Below are positions 42,669-51,388 of a DNA stretch of 64,000 nucleotides, piece after piece. The stretch covers positions 310,001-374,000 of the forward strand of contig NZ_CP093384.1 in assembly GCF_022655055.1 (NCBI RefSeq), given 5' to 3'. The position numbers were made by a program, and so were the translations under genes. A model generated the notes under the pieces. The model saw only the letters and a list, made by a program, of their open reading frames with translations. It was not told where the DNA came from and ran no database searches. Position 1 is the first letter of the stretch. Every line of letters begins with the position of its first letter. Source of the stretch: Vagococcus sp. CY52-2. Its GTDB lineage: Bacteria > Bacillota > Bacilli > Lactobacillales > Vagococcaceae.

Positions 42669-45364
42669 ATAGAATAAAAAATGTATGGGATTTATTTGTA
42701 CTAGATTGGAAAAGGATTTTTCATAACAAGCTCACGTTTGTATTGATGATAGCATTGATGATTATCCCATCGTTATATGCATGGTTTAACATTGCTGCAC
42801 TATGGGATCCATATTCAAATACTGGTGGTATCAAGATTGGGATTTATTCCGATGATCAAACAGTTGATTTGAAAGGTAAAGAAATCAATATTGGTGAAGA
42901 GATAGTTGAAAATTTAAAAGATAATAAAACAATTGGCTGGCAATTTGTGTCATCAAAGCAAGAGCTTGATGATAAAGTGAAAACTGGTAAGTATTATGCA
43001 GGAATTTATTTACCAAAGAACTTCACTGAGAATCTTTTAAGTTTTACTAAAGGTGAAATTGATTATCCAGAAATTGAATATCAAGTGAACCAAAAAATTA
43101 ATGCCATTGCACCAAAAATATCTGATAAAGGTGCTGGGACCATTCAAGATACTATTTCAACAGAATTTATTGAAACAGCTAGTAAAACATTATTAGAAGT
43201 ATTTAATGAGATTGGGTTTAACCTTGATGCCAATTTACCTTCTATTAAAAAAATTACGTCAAAAATTATCAAAGTAGATGAAAATCTTGATGAGATAGAT
43301 GGCTATACAAAAGAAGTTTTGGAATTACAAACTAAAATGCCAGAATTTAAACAAAAACTAGCATTGGCTAATGAATTTGTTGATTATATTCCTGAATTAA
43401 ATAAAACAACGGACAAAGTTGTGGCATTAAATGGAAAATTACCTGAGATAGCCCAATATGGTCAAATCGTTTATGATGTTCAAGGAAATATTCCAAAAAT
43501 TAAAAATGCCGGAACTCAGTTAAACAAAGCTGACAATGACATGGATAAAATTGTGAAGATGATGGATGAGGCCATTAATGAAGCAACAAAAGGGTTAGAA
43601 GTCATTGGAACAGCACAAAAAGTGTTACCAGACGTGACAGAGTTGATTAACACAGCTGATGGCATGATTCCGGATTTACAAAAACAATTACAAGAGATAG
43701 CAAATGTGTTGCCAACAGTGACAGAAGGATTGACACAAGGATTGGAAGTATTAGATACCTTGTCTAAAGTGTCAGCTAAATTAGCAGCTGATATTGCGGC
43801 ATTAGATACTGAAACACATACAGCACAAATTCATGCTCAACTTGTAAAACTGGATAACCAATTAAGCACACAACTACAAATTATTCAGTCATTAAAAGAA
43901 ACATTGACTCAATTATCTACCTTACCAAATGCACCTGATTTTTCTAATGCATTGGCACAATTAGATGATTTAGAATCACATGTGAGTCATGCTCAGGCAA
44001 ACGTTCAATCTATTTTAGATAATTGGGAAAGCTACGCAGACGCACCTGCTCAATTACAAGCAAAATTAACTGAAATCAGCAATACATTAAATCAGATTGT
44101 TGTATCAATCAACCCACAAGAAATTGAAGCACAAGTTGATCAAACATTAAAAAATGTTCAACACATGTTAACGTCAGCCGGAAACATTACTGGTACAATT
44201 ATTGATAACAATACAATGAAAACGTTGGATAGTTTATTAACAAATACAACAGGTATTATTAATGAAGCAATAGGATTCTTGAAGGATTATCAAAAAGAGA
44301 TGCCAGCTATTCAAGATGAGATTCATACAGCTAATGTTATGCTAAATGGCAATATGGATTTAATTATTAATGGTATTAATCAAGGTGCTGATTTTTTTAA
44401 AAATGATTTTCCTGTTGTTCAAAGTAAAATGAATAAGGCAACATTATTTATTAAAAATGATTTACCTGGAATTGAAAATGATGTAAAAGAGACCATGTCC
44501 AAAGTTAATGAAAAGGCACCTAAATTGGAAACAGCTTTAAATGCAGCAGAAGTGATGATTAAAGAAGACTGGCCGAATGTTAAAGAAGGTGTTCAAAAGG
44601 CAGCAAATGCCATTAGAAAAGGGGAAAAGGACATTGATTTAGAGGAGGCAGTGAAGTATCTTAAGGGAGATGCTAATGCTGAGAGTAAGTTTATTTCTAG
44701 TCCGGTCAAACTTAAAACGAAAGATGTGTATCCTGTTCCAAACTATGGATCAGCAAGTACGCCTTTTTATACAGCACTTTGTTTATGGGTTGGGGCAGTC
44801 TTATTTTCAAGTATTGCATCAACTAAATTCCATTTAGACGAGGAACACGTAGGGCGTTTTTCAAAACGTCAACAGTTTTTAGCTCGTATGGGAACATTCT
44901 TGGTAGTAGGTTTCTTCCAAGCGTTAATTGTAACAGTTGGAAATCAATTACTCCTTGGAACCTATACAAAAAATCCAGTATGGAATGTGATATTTGCTTT
45001 AATTATTGATTTAGCCTTTATGATGATGGTGTATGTGCTAGTTGCTTTATTTGATAATCTTGGTAAAGGAATTGCCATTATTATCTTGGTTCTTTCTATT
45101 TCAGCAGGTGGAGGAAACTTCCCAATTGAAATGTCAGGACCGTTCTTTAGAGCAATTAACCCTTATATTCCTTTTACCTATGCTGTAAACTTATTAAGAG
45201 AATCAGTGGGTGGTATTTATTGGCCGTCAGCACTTAAAGCTATCACTATTTTGATTAGTATAACAATCGGATTCTTCATTGTTGGGTATATTTTGTATCC
45301 AAAAGCAGAGAGAATCTTTAAAAAAGTAGGAGATAACCTTAAAGAAGGACGAATTCTTCATTAA
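42662..45364 (+). CDS. yhgE: YhgE/Pip-family membrane protein (ABC-2 type)
   Basis: A 900-residue protein of the YhgE/phage-infection-protein family. One N-terminal transmembrane helix (KLTFVLMIALMIIPSLYAWFN region) is followed by ~650 residues of mostly helical, repetitive coiled-coil extracellular domain and then a C-terminal block of about five membrane helices (ALCLWVGAVLFSS, FLVVGFFQALIVTVGNQLL, PFTYAVNLLRESVGG). Homologues act as phage receptors in Lactococcus/Enterococcus and in type VII secretion-related or export roles; the function here is not established. Confidence 0.9.
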   Translation: MLNRIKNVWDLFVLDWKRIFHNKLTFVLMIALMIIPSLYAWFNIAALWDPYSNTGGIKIGIYSDDQTVDLKGKEINIGEEIVENLKDNKTIGWQFVSSKQELDDKVKTGKYYAGIYLPKNFTENLLSFTKGEIDYPEIEYQVNQKINAIAPKISDKGAGTIQDTISTEFIETASKTLLEVFNEIGFNLDANLPSIKKITSKIIKVDENLDEIDGYTKEVLELQTKMPEFKQKLALANEFVDYIPELNKTTDKVVALNGKLPEIAQYGQIVYDVQGNIPKIKNAGTQLNKADNDMDKIVKMMDEAINEATKGLEVIGTAQKVLPDVTELINTADGMIPDLQKQLQEIANVLPTVTEGLTQGLEVLDTLSKVSAKLAADIAALDTETHTAQIHAQLVKLDNQLSTQLQIIQSLKETLTQLSTLPNAPDFSNALAQLDDLESHVSHAQANVQSILDNWESYADAPAQLQAKLTEISNTLNQIVVSINPQEIEAQVDQTLKNVQHMLTSAGNITGTIIDNNTMKTLDSLLTNTTGIINEAIGFLKDYQKEMPAIQDEIHTANVMLNGNMDLIINGINQGADFFKNDFPVVQSKMNKATLFIKNDLPGIENDVKETMSKVNEKAPKLETALNAAEVMIKEDWPNVKEGVQKAANAIRKGEKDIDLEEAVKYLKGDANAESKFISSPVKLKTKDVYPVPNYGSASTPFYTALCLWVGAVLFSSIASTKFHLDEEHVGRFSKRQQFLARMGTFLVVGFFQALIVTVGNQLLLGTYTKNPVWNVIFALIIDLAFMMMVYVLVALFDNLGKGIAIIILVLSISAGGGNFPIEMSGPFFRAINPYIPFTYAVNLLRESVGGIYWPSALKAITILISITIGFFIVGYILYPKAERIFKKVGDNLKEGRILH

Positions 45365-45377
45365 CATTAAATTATAT

Positions 45378-45412
45378 AAAAAAGAATCTAGAATAACTCT
45401 AGGTTCTTTTTT
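45378..45412 (+). terminator. Terminator after yhgE
   Basis: AAAAAAGAATCTAGA pairs with CTCTAGGTTCTTTTTT (one mismatch) around ATAA, ending in a T-run. Confidence 0.82.
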
Positions 45413-45505
45413 GTTATAAATAAAACAATAATGTATTTATGAAAAGGTTGACAAAGCATAAAATGTGGGTATTTAGCAATAAATTAAATAACAATAAAAA
45501 GTAAT

Positions 45506-45534
45506 TTGCAACAAATTAATAGTAGCAGTATACT
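45506..45534 (+). promoter_or_regulatory. Promoter of the diacetyl reductase gene
   Basis: TTGCAA (45506-45511), 17 bases, TATACT (45529-45534). A further TTGACA near 45448 has no good -10. An inverted repeat TTGTC-ACAATA-GACAA follows at about 45559-45574. Confidence 0.6.
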
Positions 45535-45584
45535 AAACAAGAAAAAATAAGGATTGTTGATTGTCACAATAGACAACCCGCTAA

Positions 45585-46361
<777 letters not shown>

Positions 46362-46377
46362 TATCTAGTCATAAATT

Positions 46378-46413
46378 AAACTCTCTCGGGAACATTTCTG
46401 AGGGAGTTTTTTT
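46378..46413 (+). terminator. Terminator after butA
   Basis: AAACTCTC pairs with GGGAGTTT (with wobble), T-run after. Confidence 0.8.
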
Positions 46414-46420
46414 ATACGAA

Positions 46421-46453
46421 AAAAAGAGTGCTGATAAAAAATCAACACACTCT
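46421..46453 (-). terminator. Terminator of the PepSY-like gene
   Basis: On the minus strand GAGTG-TTGAT pairs with ATCA-CACTC around an AT loop, followed by a run of T. Confidence 0.8.
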
Positions 46454-46459
46454 TATCTA

Positions 46460-46819
46460 TTAATCTTCAATTTTATGGATATCAATGATTGAACCAGTAT
46501 GAGCATCTGCTGTAAATTCATATTGAACAAGTTGTCCTTCTTCAACACGAGAAATACCACCTGTATAGACATCTGTTTTAATAGCAAATTTGTCTAAAGG
46601 TTCCTTTTTAAAGTGAATCCAAGAGCCTTCGATTGGGCCATCTTGTAGAAAATCAGATTTTACTTGCTCTAAAATATCGTCTGCTGAAAGAACTTTATTT
46701 TCTTTGTACCATTTTGTGACTAAAGCACCAGCAACGGCACCCATTGCTAAACCAATACCTAAACCAGTCGTTAATCCATGATGATAAACTTCTTTTGTTT
46801 TTTGTTTTTTATGAAACAT
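46460..46819 (-). CDS. Membrane-anchored PepSY-like small protein
   Basis: A 119-residue protein: a short basic N-terminus, one transmembrane helix or signal anchor (GLTTGLGIGLAMGAVAGALV), then about 80 extracytoplasmic residues. The C-terminal YEFTADAHTGSIIDIHKIED matches the last strand-helix of PepSY domains (x-D-A-x-T-G-x-I-I-D). Such proteins are thought to modulate peptidases or act as inhibitors at the membrane. AGGAGG precedes ATG 46819. Single-gene transcript, divergent from pepA. Confidence 0.7.
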   Translation of the reverse strand: MFHKKQKTKEVYHHGLTTGLGIGLAMGAVAGALVTKWYKENKVLSADDILEQVKSDFLQDGPIEGSWIHFKKEPLDKFAIKTDVYTGGISRVEEGQLVQYEFTADAHTGSIIDIHKIED

Positions 46820-46914
46820 GTCGTTACCTCCTATGGTAATACTGATGTTATTATTGTAGCATAAATGATTAAAATGGAAAGAAAAAAGAAGTTAAAAAAT
46901 CAAGTGATTGGTTT

Positions 46915-46941
46915 TTGACTAAGCTTTGCTTATGTTATAAT
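46915..46941 (+). promoter_or_regulatory. pepA promoter
   Basis: TTGACT (46915-46920) and TATAAT (46936-46941) with a 15-base spacer; using TTTGAC at 46914 gives 16. The strong -10 supports transcription into pepA. Confidence 0.55.
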
Positions 46942-46956
46942 TAAGTGAAGAAGAAA

Positions 46957-46988
46957 GAGAGGTGAACTACTAATTATATAATTAGTAG
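46957..46988 (+). promoter_or_regulatory. Ribosome-binding site followed by a perfect hairpin before pepA
   Basis: AGAGGTGA (46958-46965) is the only Shine-Dalgarno match, about 30 bases from the ATG at 46995. The gap holds CTACTAATTAT (46967-46977) and its exact complement (46978-46988). Folding would leave only about 8 bases between ribosome-binding site and start. Confidence 0.65.
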
Positions 46989-46994
46989 ATAATC

Positions 46995-48071
46995 ATGGAT
47001 GATAAATTATTTAATCGTATAAAAACATTAACTGAAATTCAAAGTGTCAGTGGCTTTGAAGACAACATGCGACGGGTTATGGCTAAAGAAATGACACCAT
47101 TTGTTGATAAAGTAGAATATGATGGATTAGGTGGTGTGTTTGGTATTCGTAAAAACAAATCAAACGAAGCACCACGTATCATGTTAGCGTCTCACATGGA
47201 TGAAGTTGGTTTTATGGTGAGTCAAATTTTAGAAAATGGATTGTTTAGAGTCGTCCCTTTAGGTGGATGGAATCCTTACACTGTATCGGCACAACGATTT
47301 ACGTTACAAACAAAAAAAGGTGACTATCCAATTATTTCGACATCAGTTCCACCGCATTTATTAAGAGGAGCAAATAAGCAAAAGGGAATAGATGTTGCGG
47401 ATATTTTATTTGATGCAGGATTTGTATCAAAAGAAGAAGCAGAAGAATTTGGCGTACGTCCAGGAGACGGGATTGTTCCTCAAGCTGAAACAATTAAAAC
47501 AGCAAACGGTAAACGACTCATTTCAAAAGCGTGGGATAATCGCTATGGTTGTACACTGGTGTTAGATGTTTTAGAAGAATTATATGGTCAAGAATTACCA
47601 AATACCTTAATTGCAGGAGCAAACGTGCAAGAAGAAGTTGGGTTACGTGGAGCAAAAGTATCGACTCACAAATTTAAACCTGATTTATTCTTTGCAGTGG
47701 ACTGCTCACCAGCTGATGATATGTCAGGTAAAAAAGATGCAAACGGTCAATTAGATGAAGGATTCTTATTAAGAATATTTGATCCAGGAATGATTATGTT
47801 AGGTCGCATGCGTGAATATATCCTTGAGTTAGCAGAAGATAATAACATTCCCTATCAATACTTTGTTTCAAAAGGTGGAACAGACGCAGGTGCAGCACAC
47901 TTAGTCAATGACGGGGTTCCAAGTGCGGTAATTGGTGTGCCAGGTCGTTATATCCATACTCATCAAACCATGTTTAGTATCAAAGACTATGAAGCTGCAA
48001 GAGAAATGGTCTTGAAATTAATCACAACATTAGATAAAACAGAAGTTGATACAATAATATACGGAAAGTAG
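46995..48071 (+). CDS. pepA: Glutamyl aminopeptidase, M42 family
   Basis: A 358-residue PepA removing N-terminal Glu/Asp. Metal-binding and catalytic segments are visible: ASHMDEVGFMV, the SKAWDNRYGC block, NVQEEVGLRGA, FAVDCSPADD and SKGGTDAGAAHLVNDG. The N-terminus (DKLFNRIKTLTEIQSVSGFE) matches homologues, so ATG 46995 is firm despite the distant ribosome-binding site. It heads a run with thioredoxin-like, UspA and YtpR genes. Confidence 0.95.
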   Translation: MDDKLFNRIKTLTEIQSVSGFEDNMRRVMAKEMTPFVDKVEYDGLGGVFGIRKNKSNEAPRIMLASHMDEVGFMVSQILENGLFRVVPLGGWNPYTVSAQRFTLQTKKGDYPIISTSVPPHLLRGANKQKGIDVADILFDAGFVSKEEAEEFGVRPGDGIVPQAETIKTANGKRLISKAWDNRYGCTLVLDVLEELYGQELPNTLIAGANVQEEVGLRGAKVSTHKFKPDLFFAVDCSPADDMSGKKDANGQLDEGFLLRIFDPGMIMLGRMREYILELAEDNNIPYQYFVSKGGTDAGAAHLVNDGVPSAVIGVPGRYIHTHQTMFSIKDYEAAREMVLKLITTLDKTEVDTIIYGK

Positions 48072-48078
48072 TGAAGAG

Positions 48079-48390
48079 ATGTTAATCCCAACAACGTATG
48101 AAGAATTAGCTAAACCACTTGAAGAAGGAAAAACCATGCTATTTTTTACAGCTGATTGGTGTGGTGATTGTGTCTTTATTAAACCAGACATGCCAGAAAT
48201 TGAAGCGAGTTTTCCTGAATACACGTTTGTCCAAGTGGATAGAGATGTGTTTATCGATATTTGCCAAAAATGGGAAATACTAGGCATTCCAAGTTTTGTA
48301 GCAATCAAAGACGGTAAAGAGCTAGGTCGTTTTGTTAGTAAAGACCGTAAAACGAAAGAAGAAATTATGACGTTTATCAGTGAATTATAA
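48079..48390 (+). CDS. Thioredoxin-like protein with CGDC motif
   Basis: A 103-residue thioredoxin fold. The active site is FFTADWCGDCVFI, i.e. CGDC rather than CGPC; the cis-proline is in LGIPSFVA. Firmicute homologues of this type are present next to pepA and ytpR. Redox role is inferred. Ribosome-binding site is weak. Downstream of pepA by seven bases. Confidence 0.88.
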   Translation: MLIPTTYEELAKPLEEGKTMLFFTADWCGDCVFIKPDMPEIEASFPEYTFVQVDRDVFIDICQKWEILGIPSFVAIKDGKELGRFVSKDRKTKEEIMTFISEL

Positions 48391-48404
48391 AAGGAGGAGA
48401 TAGT

Positions 48405-48860
48405 ATGTTAGAATCACAAGAATATCGTTCAATATTAGTTGGAACAGATGGTAGTGAACAAGCCCAACAAGCATTTGAAAAGGCTGTCGCTGTGGCAAAA
48501 CGTAATAATGCAGATATCGTTGTAGCACATATCATCGAAAATAAATTATACGGCGGGACTATGGCGTTTTCTACTTTTTCTCCAGATATTGTTCAAGAAG
48601 AAACTAATCAAGCAAAAGAGTTGCTCGAGAGCTATCTCCAGATAGCAAACGATTTAGGTTATGACCGAGTAAAAGCAACCTTAGAGTTTGGTTCCCCTAA
48701 AGTGATGATGGCAACAGAACTGCCAGAAAAATATGATACAGATTTAATTATGGTTGGACAATCAGGATTAAATGCGGTAGAACGATTAGTTATGGGAAGT
48801 GTGAGTGATCATATTATACGAACAGCACCATGTGATGTCTTAGTTGTTCGACCTGAGTAA
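48405..48860 (+). CDS. Universal stress protein UspA family
   Basis: A 151-residue Usp. It opens with ILVGTDGSEQAQQAFEKAV and carries the ATP-binding motif G-x2-G-x9-G-S as GQSGLNAVERLVMGSVSDHI, ending CDVLVVRPE. AAGGAGGAG precedes the ATG. It is likely an ATP-binding stress protein; target unknown. Confidence 0.94.
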   Translation: MLESQEYRSILVGTDGSEQAQQAFEKAVAVAKRNNADIVVAHIIENKLYGGTMAFSTFSPDIVQEETNQAKELLESYLQIANDLGYDRVKATLEFGSPKVMMATELPEKYDTDLIMVGQSGLNAVERLVMGSVSDHIIRTAPCDVLVVRPE

Positions 48861-48888
48861 AACAAAAAGAATGGTGAGGAAAAAATTA

Positions 48889-49506
48889 ATGATTGTTAGT
48901 TATAATTTAGAAGCAGTTGGTGACACGCTGATTATTGTTGTAGCAAAAGGAAATAGTAAAGAAGTATCTGTTGTTAAAAAAGATAATGTAGCTTGTATTA
49001 TAGAAAATGAAACAGATCACATTTTGGGTTGGAATATTTTTGATGCGTCAGATCATATTACTAATTTAAATGGAAATGGCCAAATCGAGTTATCATCATC
49101 ACAAATTACTGAGCTTAATTTGACATTAAAAGAGGCAGGATTTTCTCATGAGTTTGAAGTAGATCATTCGCCAAAATTTGTTGTGGGATATGTTCATACA
49201 TGTATACCACATGAAGATTCTGACCACTTAACGGTAAACGACATTGAGGTTGATAATGGTGAACATCTACAAATTGTATGTGGTGCACCAAACATTAAAG
49301 CTGGTTTAAAGGTAGTTGTTGCAAAAGTAGGTGCTATGATGCCTGATGGCTTAATTATTTGGCCTGGAGAATTACGTGGTGTGAAAAGTTTTGGTATGGT
49401 TTGTTCTGCAAAAGAATTACACTTACCAAATGCACCAAAAGAAAAAGGAATTTTAGAGCTAGATGATAGCTATGAAGTGGGAAGTCGCTTCAATTTACCT
49501 CAATAA
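48889..49506 (+). CDS. ytpR: YtpR-family tRNA-binding domain protein
   Basis: A 205-residue protein with a DUF4479 N-terminal part and a C-terminal tRNA-binding (EMAP-II/PheT N-terminal-like) OB fold: VVGYVHTCIPHEDSDHL, IVCGAPNIKAGLKVVVAKVGA (in two parts) and GVKSFGMVCSAKEL. It binds tRNA-like ligands; biological role unclear. ATG 48889 follows GTGAGGA; earlier starts overlap the Usp gene without support. Confidence 0.92.
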   Translation: MIVSYNLEAVGDTLIIVVAKGNSKEVSVVKKDNVACIIENETDHILGWNIFDASDHITNLNGNGQIELSSSQITELNLTLKEAGFSHEFEVDHSPKFVVGYVHTCIPHEDSDHLTVNDIEVDNGEHLQIVCGAPNIKAGLKVVVAKVGAMMPDGLIIWPGELRGVKSFGMVCSAKELHLPNAPKEKGILELDDSYEVGSRFNLPQ

Positions 49507-49597
49507 TTAATACTTTGTAAAAGTTTGAGTTATTAATTGTTGTTTCAAACACTATGAGTTAAAATAACATAGAGACATATTAAAGGGGGGAATTGCA

Positions 49598-49867
49598 ATG
49601 AGTTTTGTTGATGAAACAGTCCAATTTGATTTTGGGGATGCCAATAAACGTGAAGTAAGTGAAACATTAGCGATTGTTTATATGGCGCTAAAAGAAAAAG
49701 GCTATAATCCTATTAATCAAATTGTTGGTTACTTATTATCAGGAGACCCAGCCTATATTCCGCGTTATCAAGATGCTCGTAATTTAATTCGTCGTCATGA
49801 GAGAGACGAAATTATGGAAGAATTGGTAAAAAACTATTTAGTGCATAATGGTATCGATCTATTATGA
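49598..49867 (+). CDS. ireB: IreB/UPF0297 family protein
   Basis: An 89-residue UPF0297 protein, the IreK kinase substrate that limits intrinsic cephalosporin resistance in E. faecalis. The segments [39 protein letters not shown] and [17 protein letters not shown] are highly conserved. In E. faecalis threonines near residues 4 and 7 are phosphorylated; here residue 4 is Val and Thr7 is kept. AAAGGGGGG precedes the ATG. It overlaps ruvX by four bases (ATGA). Confidence 0.95.
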   Translation: MSFVDETVQFDFGDANKREVSETLAIVYMALKEKGYNPINQIVGYLLSGDPAYIPRYQDARNLIRRHERDEIMEELVKNYLVHNGIDLL

Positions 49868-50283
49868 GAAAAATGGGATTAGATGTAGGATCTAGAACTG
49901 TTGGTGTTGCCGTAAGTGACTTACTTGGTTGGACAGCCCAAGGGTTAGAAATTATAAAAATTAATGAAGATGAAGGCGAGTTCGGTATTGAACGTGTAGC
50001 AGATTTAGTCAAACAATACGAAGTTGAAGAATTTGTGGTTGGCTTACCTAAGAACATGAATAATACGATTGGTCCAAGAGCAGAAGCAGCAATAGCTTAT
50101 GGTGATTTATTAAAAGAAACCTTTAATTTACCAGTCGTTTATCAAGACGAGCGATTGTCAACTGTCGCAGCTGAGAGAATGTTAGTTGAGCAAGCTAATA
50201 CGTCTCGAGCCAAGCGAAAAAAAGTGATTGATAAATTAGCTGCTGTAATGATTCTTCAAAATTATTTGGATAAAAAGGTTTAA
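49864..50283 (+). CDS. ruvX: Holliday junction resolvase-like RuvX/YqgF
   Basis: A 139-residue RNase H-fold protein. [16 protein letters not shown] supplies the first catalytic Asp, [16 protein letters not shown] the middle segment, and [15 protein letters not shown] with [15 protein letters not shown] the rest. The family resolves Holliday junctions and takes part in 16S rRNA processing. Conserved ireB-ruvX-UPF0473 order. Confidence 0.95.
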   Translation: MRKMGLDVGSRTVGVAVSDLLGWTAQGLEIIKINEDEGEFGIERVADLVKQYEVEEFVVGLPKNMNNTIGPRAEAAIAYGDLLKETFNLPVVYQDERLSTVAAERMLVEQANTSRAKRKKVIDKLAAVMILQNYLDKKV

Positions 50284-50305
50284 TAGCCTTTTTATCTTTT
50301 TTTTT
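50269..50305 (+). terminator. Hairpin overlapping the ruvX stop
   Basis: GATAAAAAGG (50269-50278, coding) pairs with CCTTTTTATC (50287-50296), followed by nine T. It may attenuate transcription into the next gene. Confidence 0.78.
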
Positions 50306-50348
50306 GTATAATGAAGAGGAAGCAAAGATGAACAGAAAAGAGGAATAA

Positions 50349-50675
50349 ATGATGACAGATAAACATGTACACACAGATGACTGTAACCACGATCATGAAC
50401 ATGAGGCAGATGATTTAATTACGTTAATTGATGATGAAGGAAATGAAGTATTATTTCGTATTCACTTAACAATTGATGGTAAAGAACAATTCGGTAGAGA
50501 TTATGTATTATTATATGATGCAAGTACACCAGAAGGTGAAGAAGTTGAATTATTAGCTTATGCTTATGAGCAAGAAGATAACGAAGCAGAAGGTCGTTTA
50601 ATGGAAATTGAAACAGAAGCTGAATGGGATATGATTGAAGAAGTTTTCAATGCATTCGAAGCAGAAGAAGATTAA
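50349..50675 (+). CDS. UPF0473 protein (YrzB family)
   Basis: A 108-residue acidic protein. The N-terminus is rich in His and Cys (HVHTDDCNHDHEHE), a possible metal-binding tag; the rest (LITLIDDEGNEVLFRIHLTI, YVLLYDASTPEGEEVELLAY) is the DUF1292 fold. ATG 50352 is an alternative start, better spaced to AGAGGA. Function unknown. Confidence 0.9.
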   Translation: MMTDKHVHTDDCNHDHEHEADDLITLIDDEGNEVLFRIHLTIDGKEQFGRDYVLLYDASTPEGEEVELLAYAYEQEDNEAEGRLMEIETEAEWDMIEEVFNAFEAEED

Positions 50676-50691
50676 ACATCTTAAAATAAGA

Positions 50692-50727
50692 GCTAAACCC
50701 TTGATATGATTGGGTTTAGCTTTTTTT
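50692..50727 (+). terminator. Terminator of the ireB-ruvX-UPF0473 operon
   Basis: GCTAAACCC pairs with GGGTTTAGC, loop of 11, then seven T. Confidence 0.9.
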
Positions 50728-50762
50728 GTAGAGTTTTGGAAGTTTGAGAAGAGGGAAAGTAA

Positions 50763-50909
50763 ATGAAAAAGTATAAAGGAAGCTATACTGTATTATTTTT
50801 AAGTCTTCTAATCGGGATTGTTTTGGGAAATGTTATAAAAGATATGACATTAGGTATATTAATTGGGATTTTAACTTATCCATTGTTTTCTTTCATGCAA
50901 AGATATTAG
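50763..50909 (+). CDS. Small two-segment membrane protein (48 aa)
   Basis: ATG 50763 is preceded by AGAGGGAAAG. The product begins MKKYKGSYTVLFLSLLIGIVL and continues GNVIKDMTLGILIGILTYPLF in a second hydrophobic stretch, ending FMQRY. Two short transmembrane helices joined by a charged NVIKD turn are likely. No recognised family. It precedes the acetyltransferase gene by 14 bases, suggesting co-transcription. Confidence 0.7.
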   Translation: MKKYKGSYTVLFLSLLIGIVLGNVIKDMTLGILIGILTYPLFSFMQRY

Positions 50910-50923
50910 GAAGGGATGCTAAG

Positions 50924-51358
50924 ATGATCACTAAATTAGAGGTTTTAATGGAAAATCAATTACAAGATATTATGTCGATTTGGCTTGATACTAACAAAAA
51001 GGCCCACTCCTATATAGCTAATTCATATTGGGAAGACAATATAGAGTTTGTAGAAAAAGAGCTACCTAAAGCAGATATCTATATAGCAACAGATGAAAAT
51101 GGAAAAATTATTGGCTTTTTAGGTATTTTAGAAAGCTATATAGCGGGATTATTTGTATCGTCTGATTATCAAAGGCAAGGTATCGGAAATAAACTAATAG
51201 AACGAGCAAAAGTTGATTTTGAAGAATTATCTTTAACTGTTTATGAAAAAAATAAGCAAGCAGTAAATTTTTACACTAAAGAAGGATTTAAAATTAGTGA
51301 AACTCAAATTGATGAGGACACAAATGAAATTGAATTAGTTATGGTATACAAAAACTGA
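50924..51358 (+). CDS. GNAT-family N-acetyltransferase
   Basis: A 144-residue acetyltransferase. The acetyl-CoA loop appears as LFVSSDYQRQGIGNKLIERA, with LTVYEKNKQAVNFYTKEGF for the second half, both standard in GNAT proteins. It resembles YjaB-type enzymes; substrate unknown. AAGGGATG precedes ATG. Confidence 0.9.
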   Translation: MITKLEVLMENQLQDIMSIWLDTNKKAHSYIANSYWEDNIEFVEKELPKADIYIATDENGKIIGFLGILESYIAGLFVSSDYQRQGIGNKLIERAKVDFEELSLTVYEKNKQAVNFYTKEGFKISETQIDEDTNEIELVMVYKN

Positions 51359-51384
51359 CAGTGAATAAATCAACTGTCAGTTTT
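51351..51384. terminator. Bidirectional terminator GNAT / LPxTG amidase
   Basis: AAAACTGACAGT pairs with ACTGTCAGTTTT; it overlaps the GNAT stop and lies five bases from the convergent gene's stop. Confidence 0.85.
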
Positions 51385-51388
51385 ATGT

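Noticed and set aside
45559-45574. Rex-binding site upstream of butA
   Set aside because: TTGTC-ACAATA-GACAA does not match the TTGTGAA-type Rex consensus.
46962-46973. Four-codon frame GTG-AAC-TAC-TAA after the pepA ribosome-binding site, as a leader peptide
   Set aside because: No amino-acid logic and too short; the perfect palindrome explains the region better.
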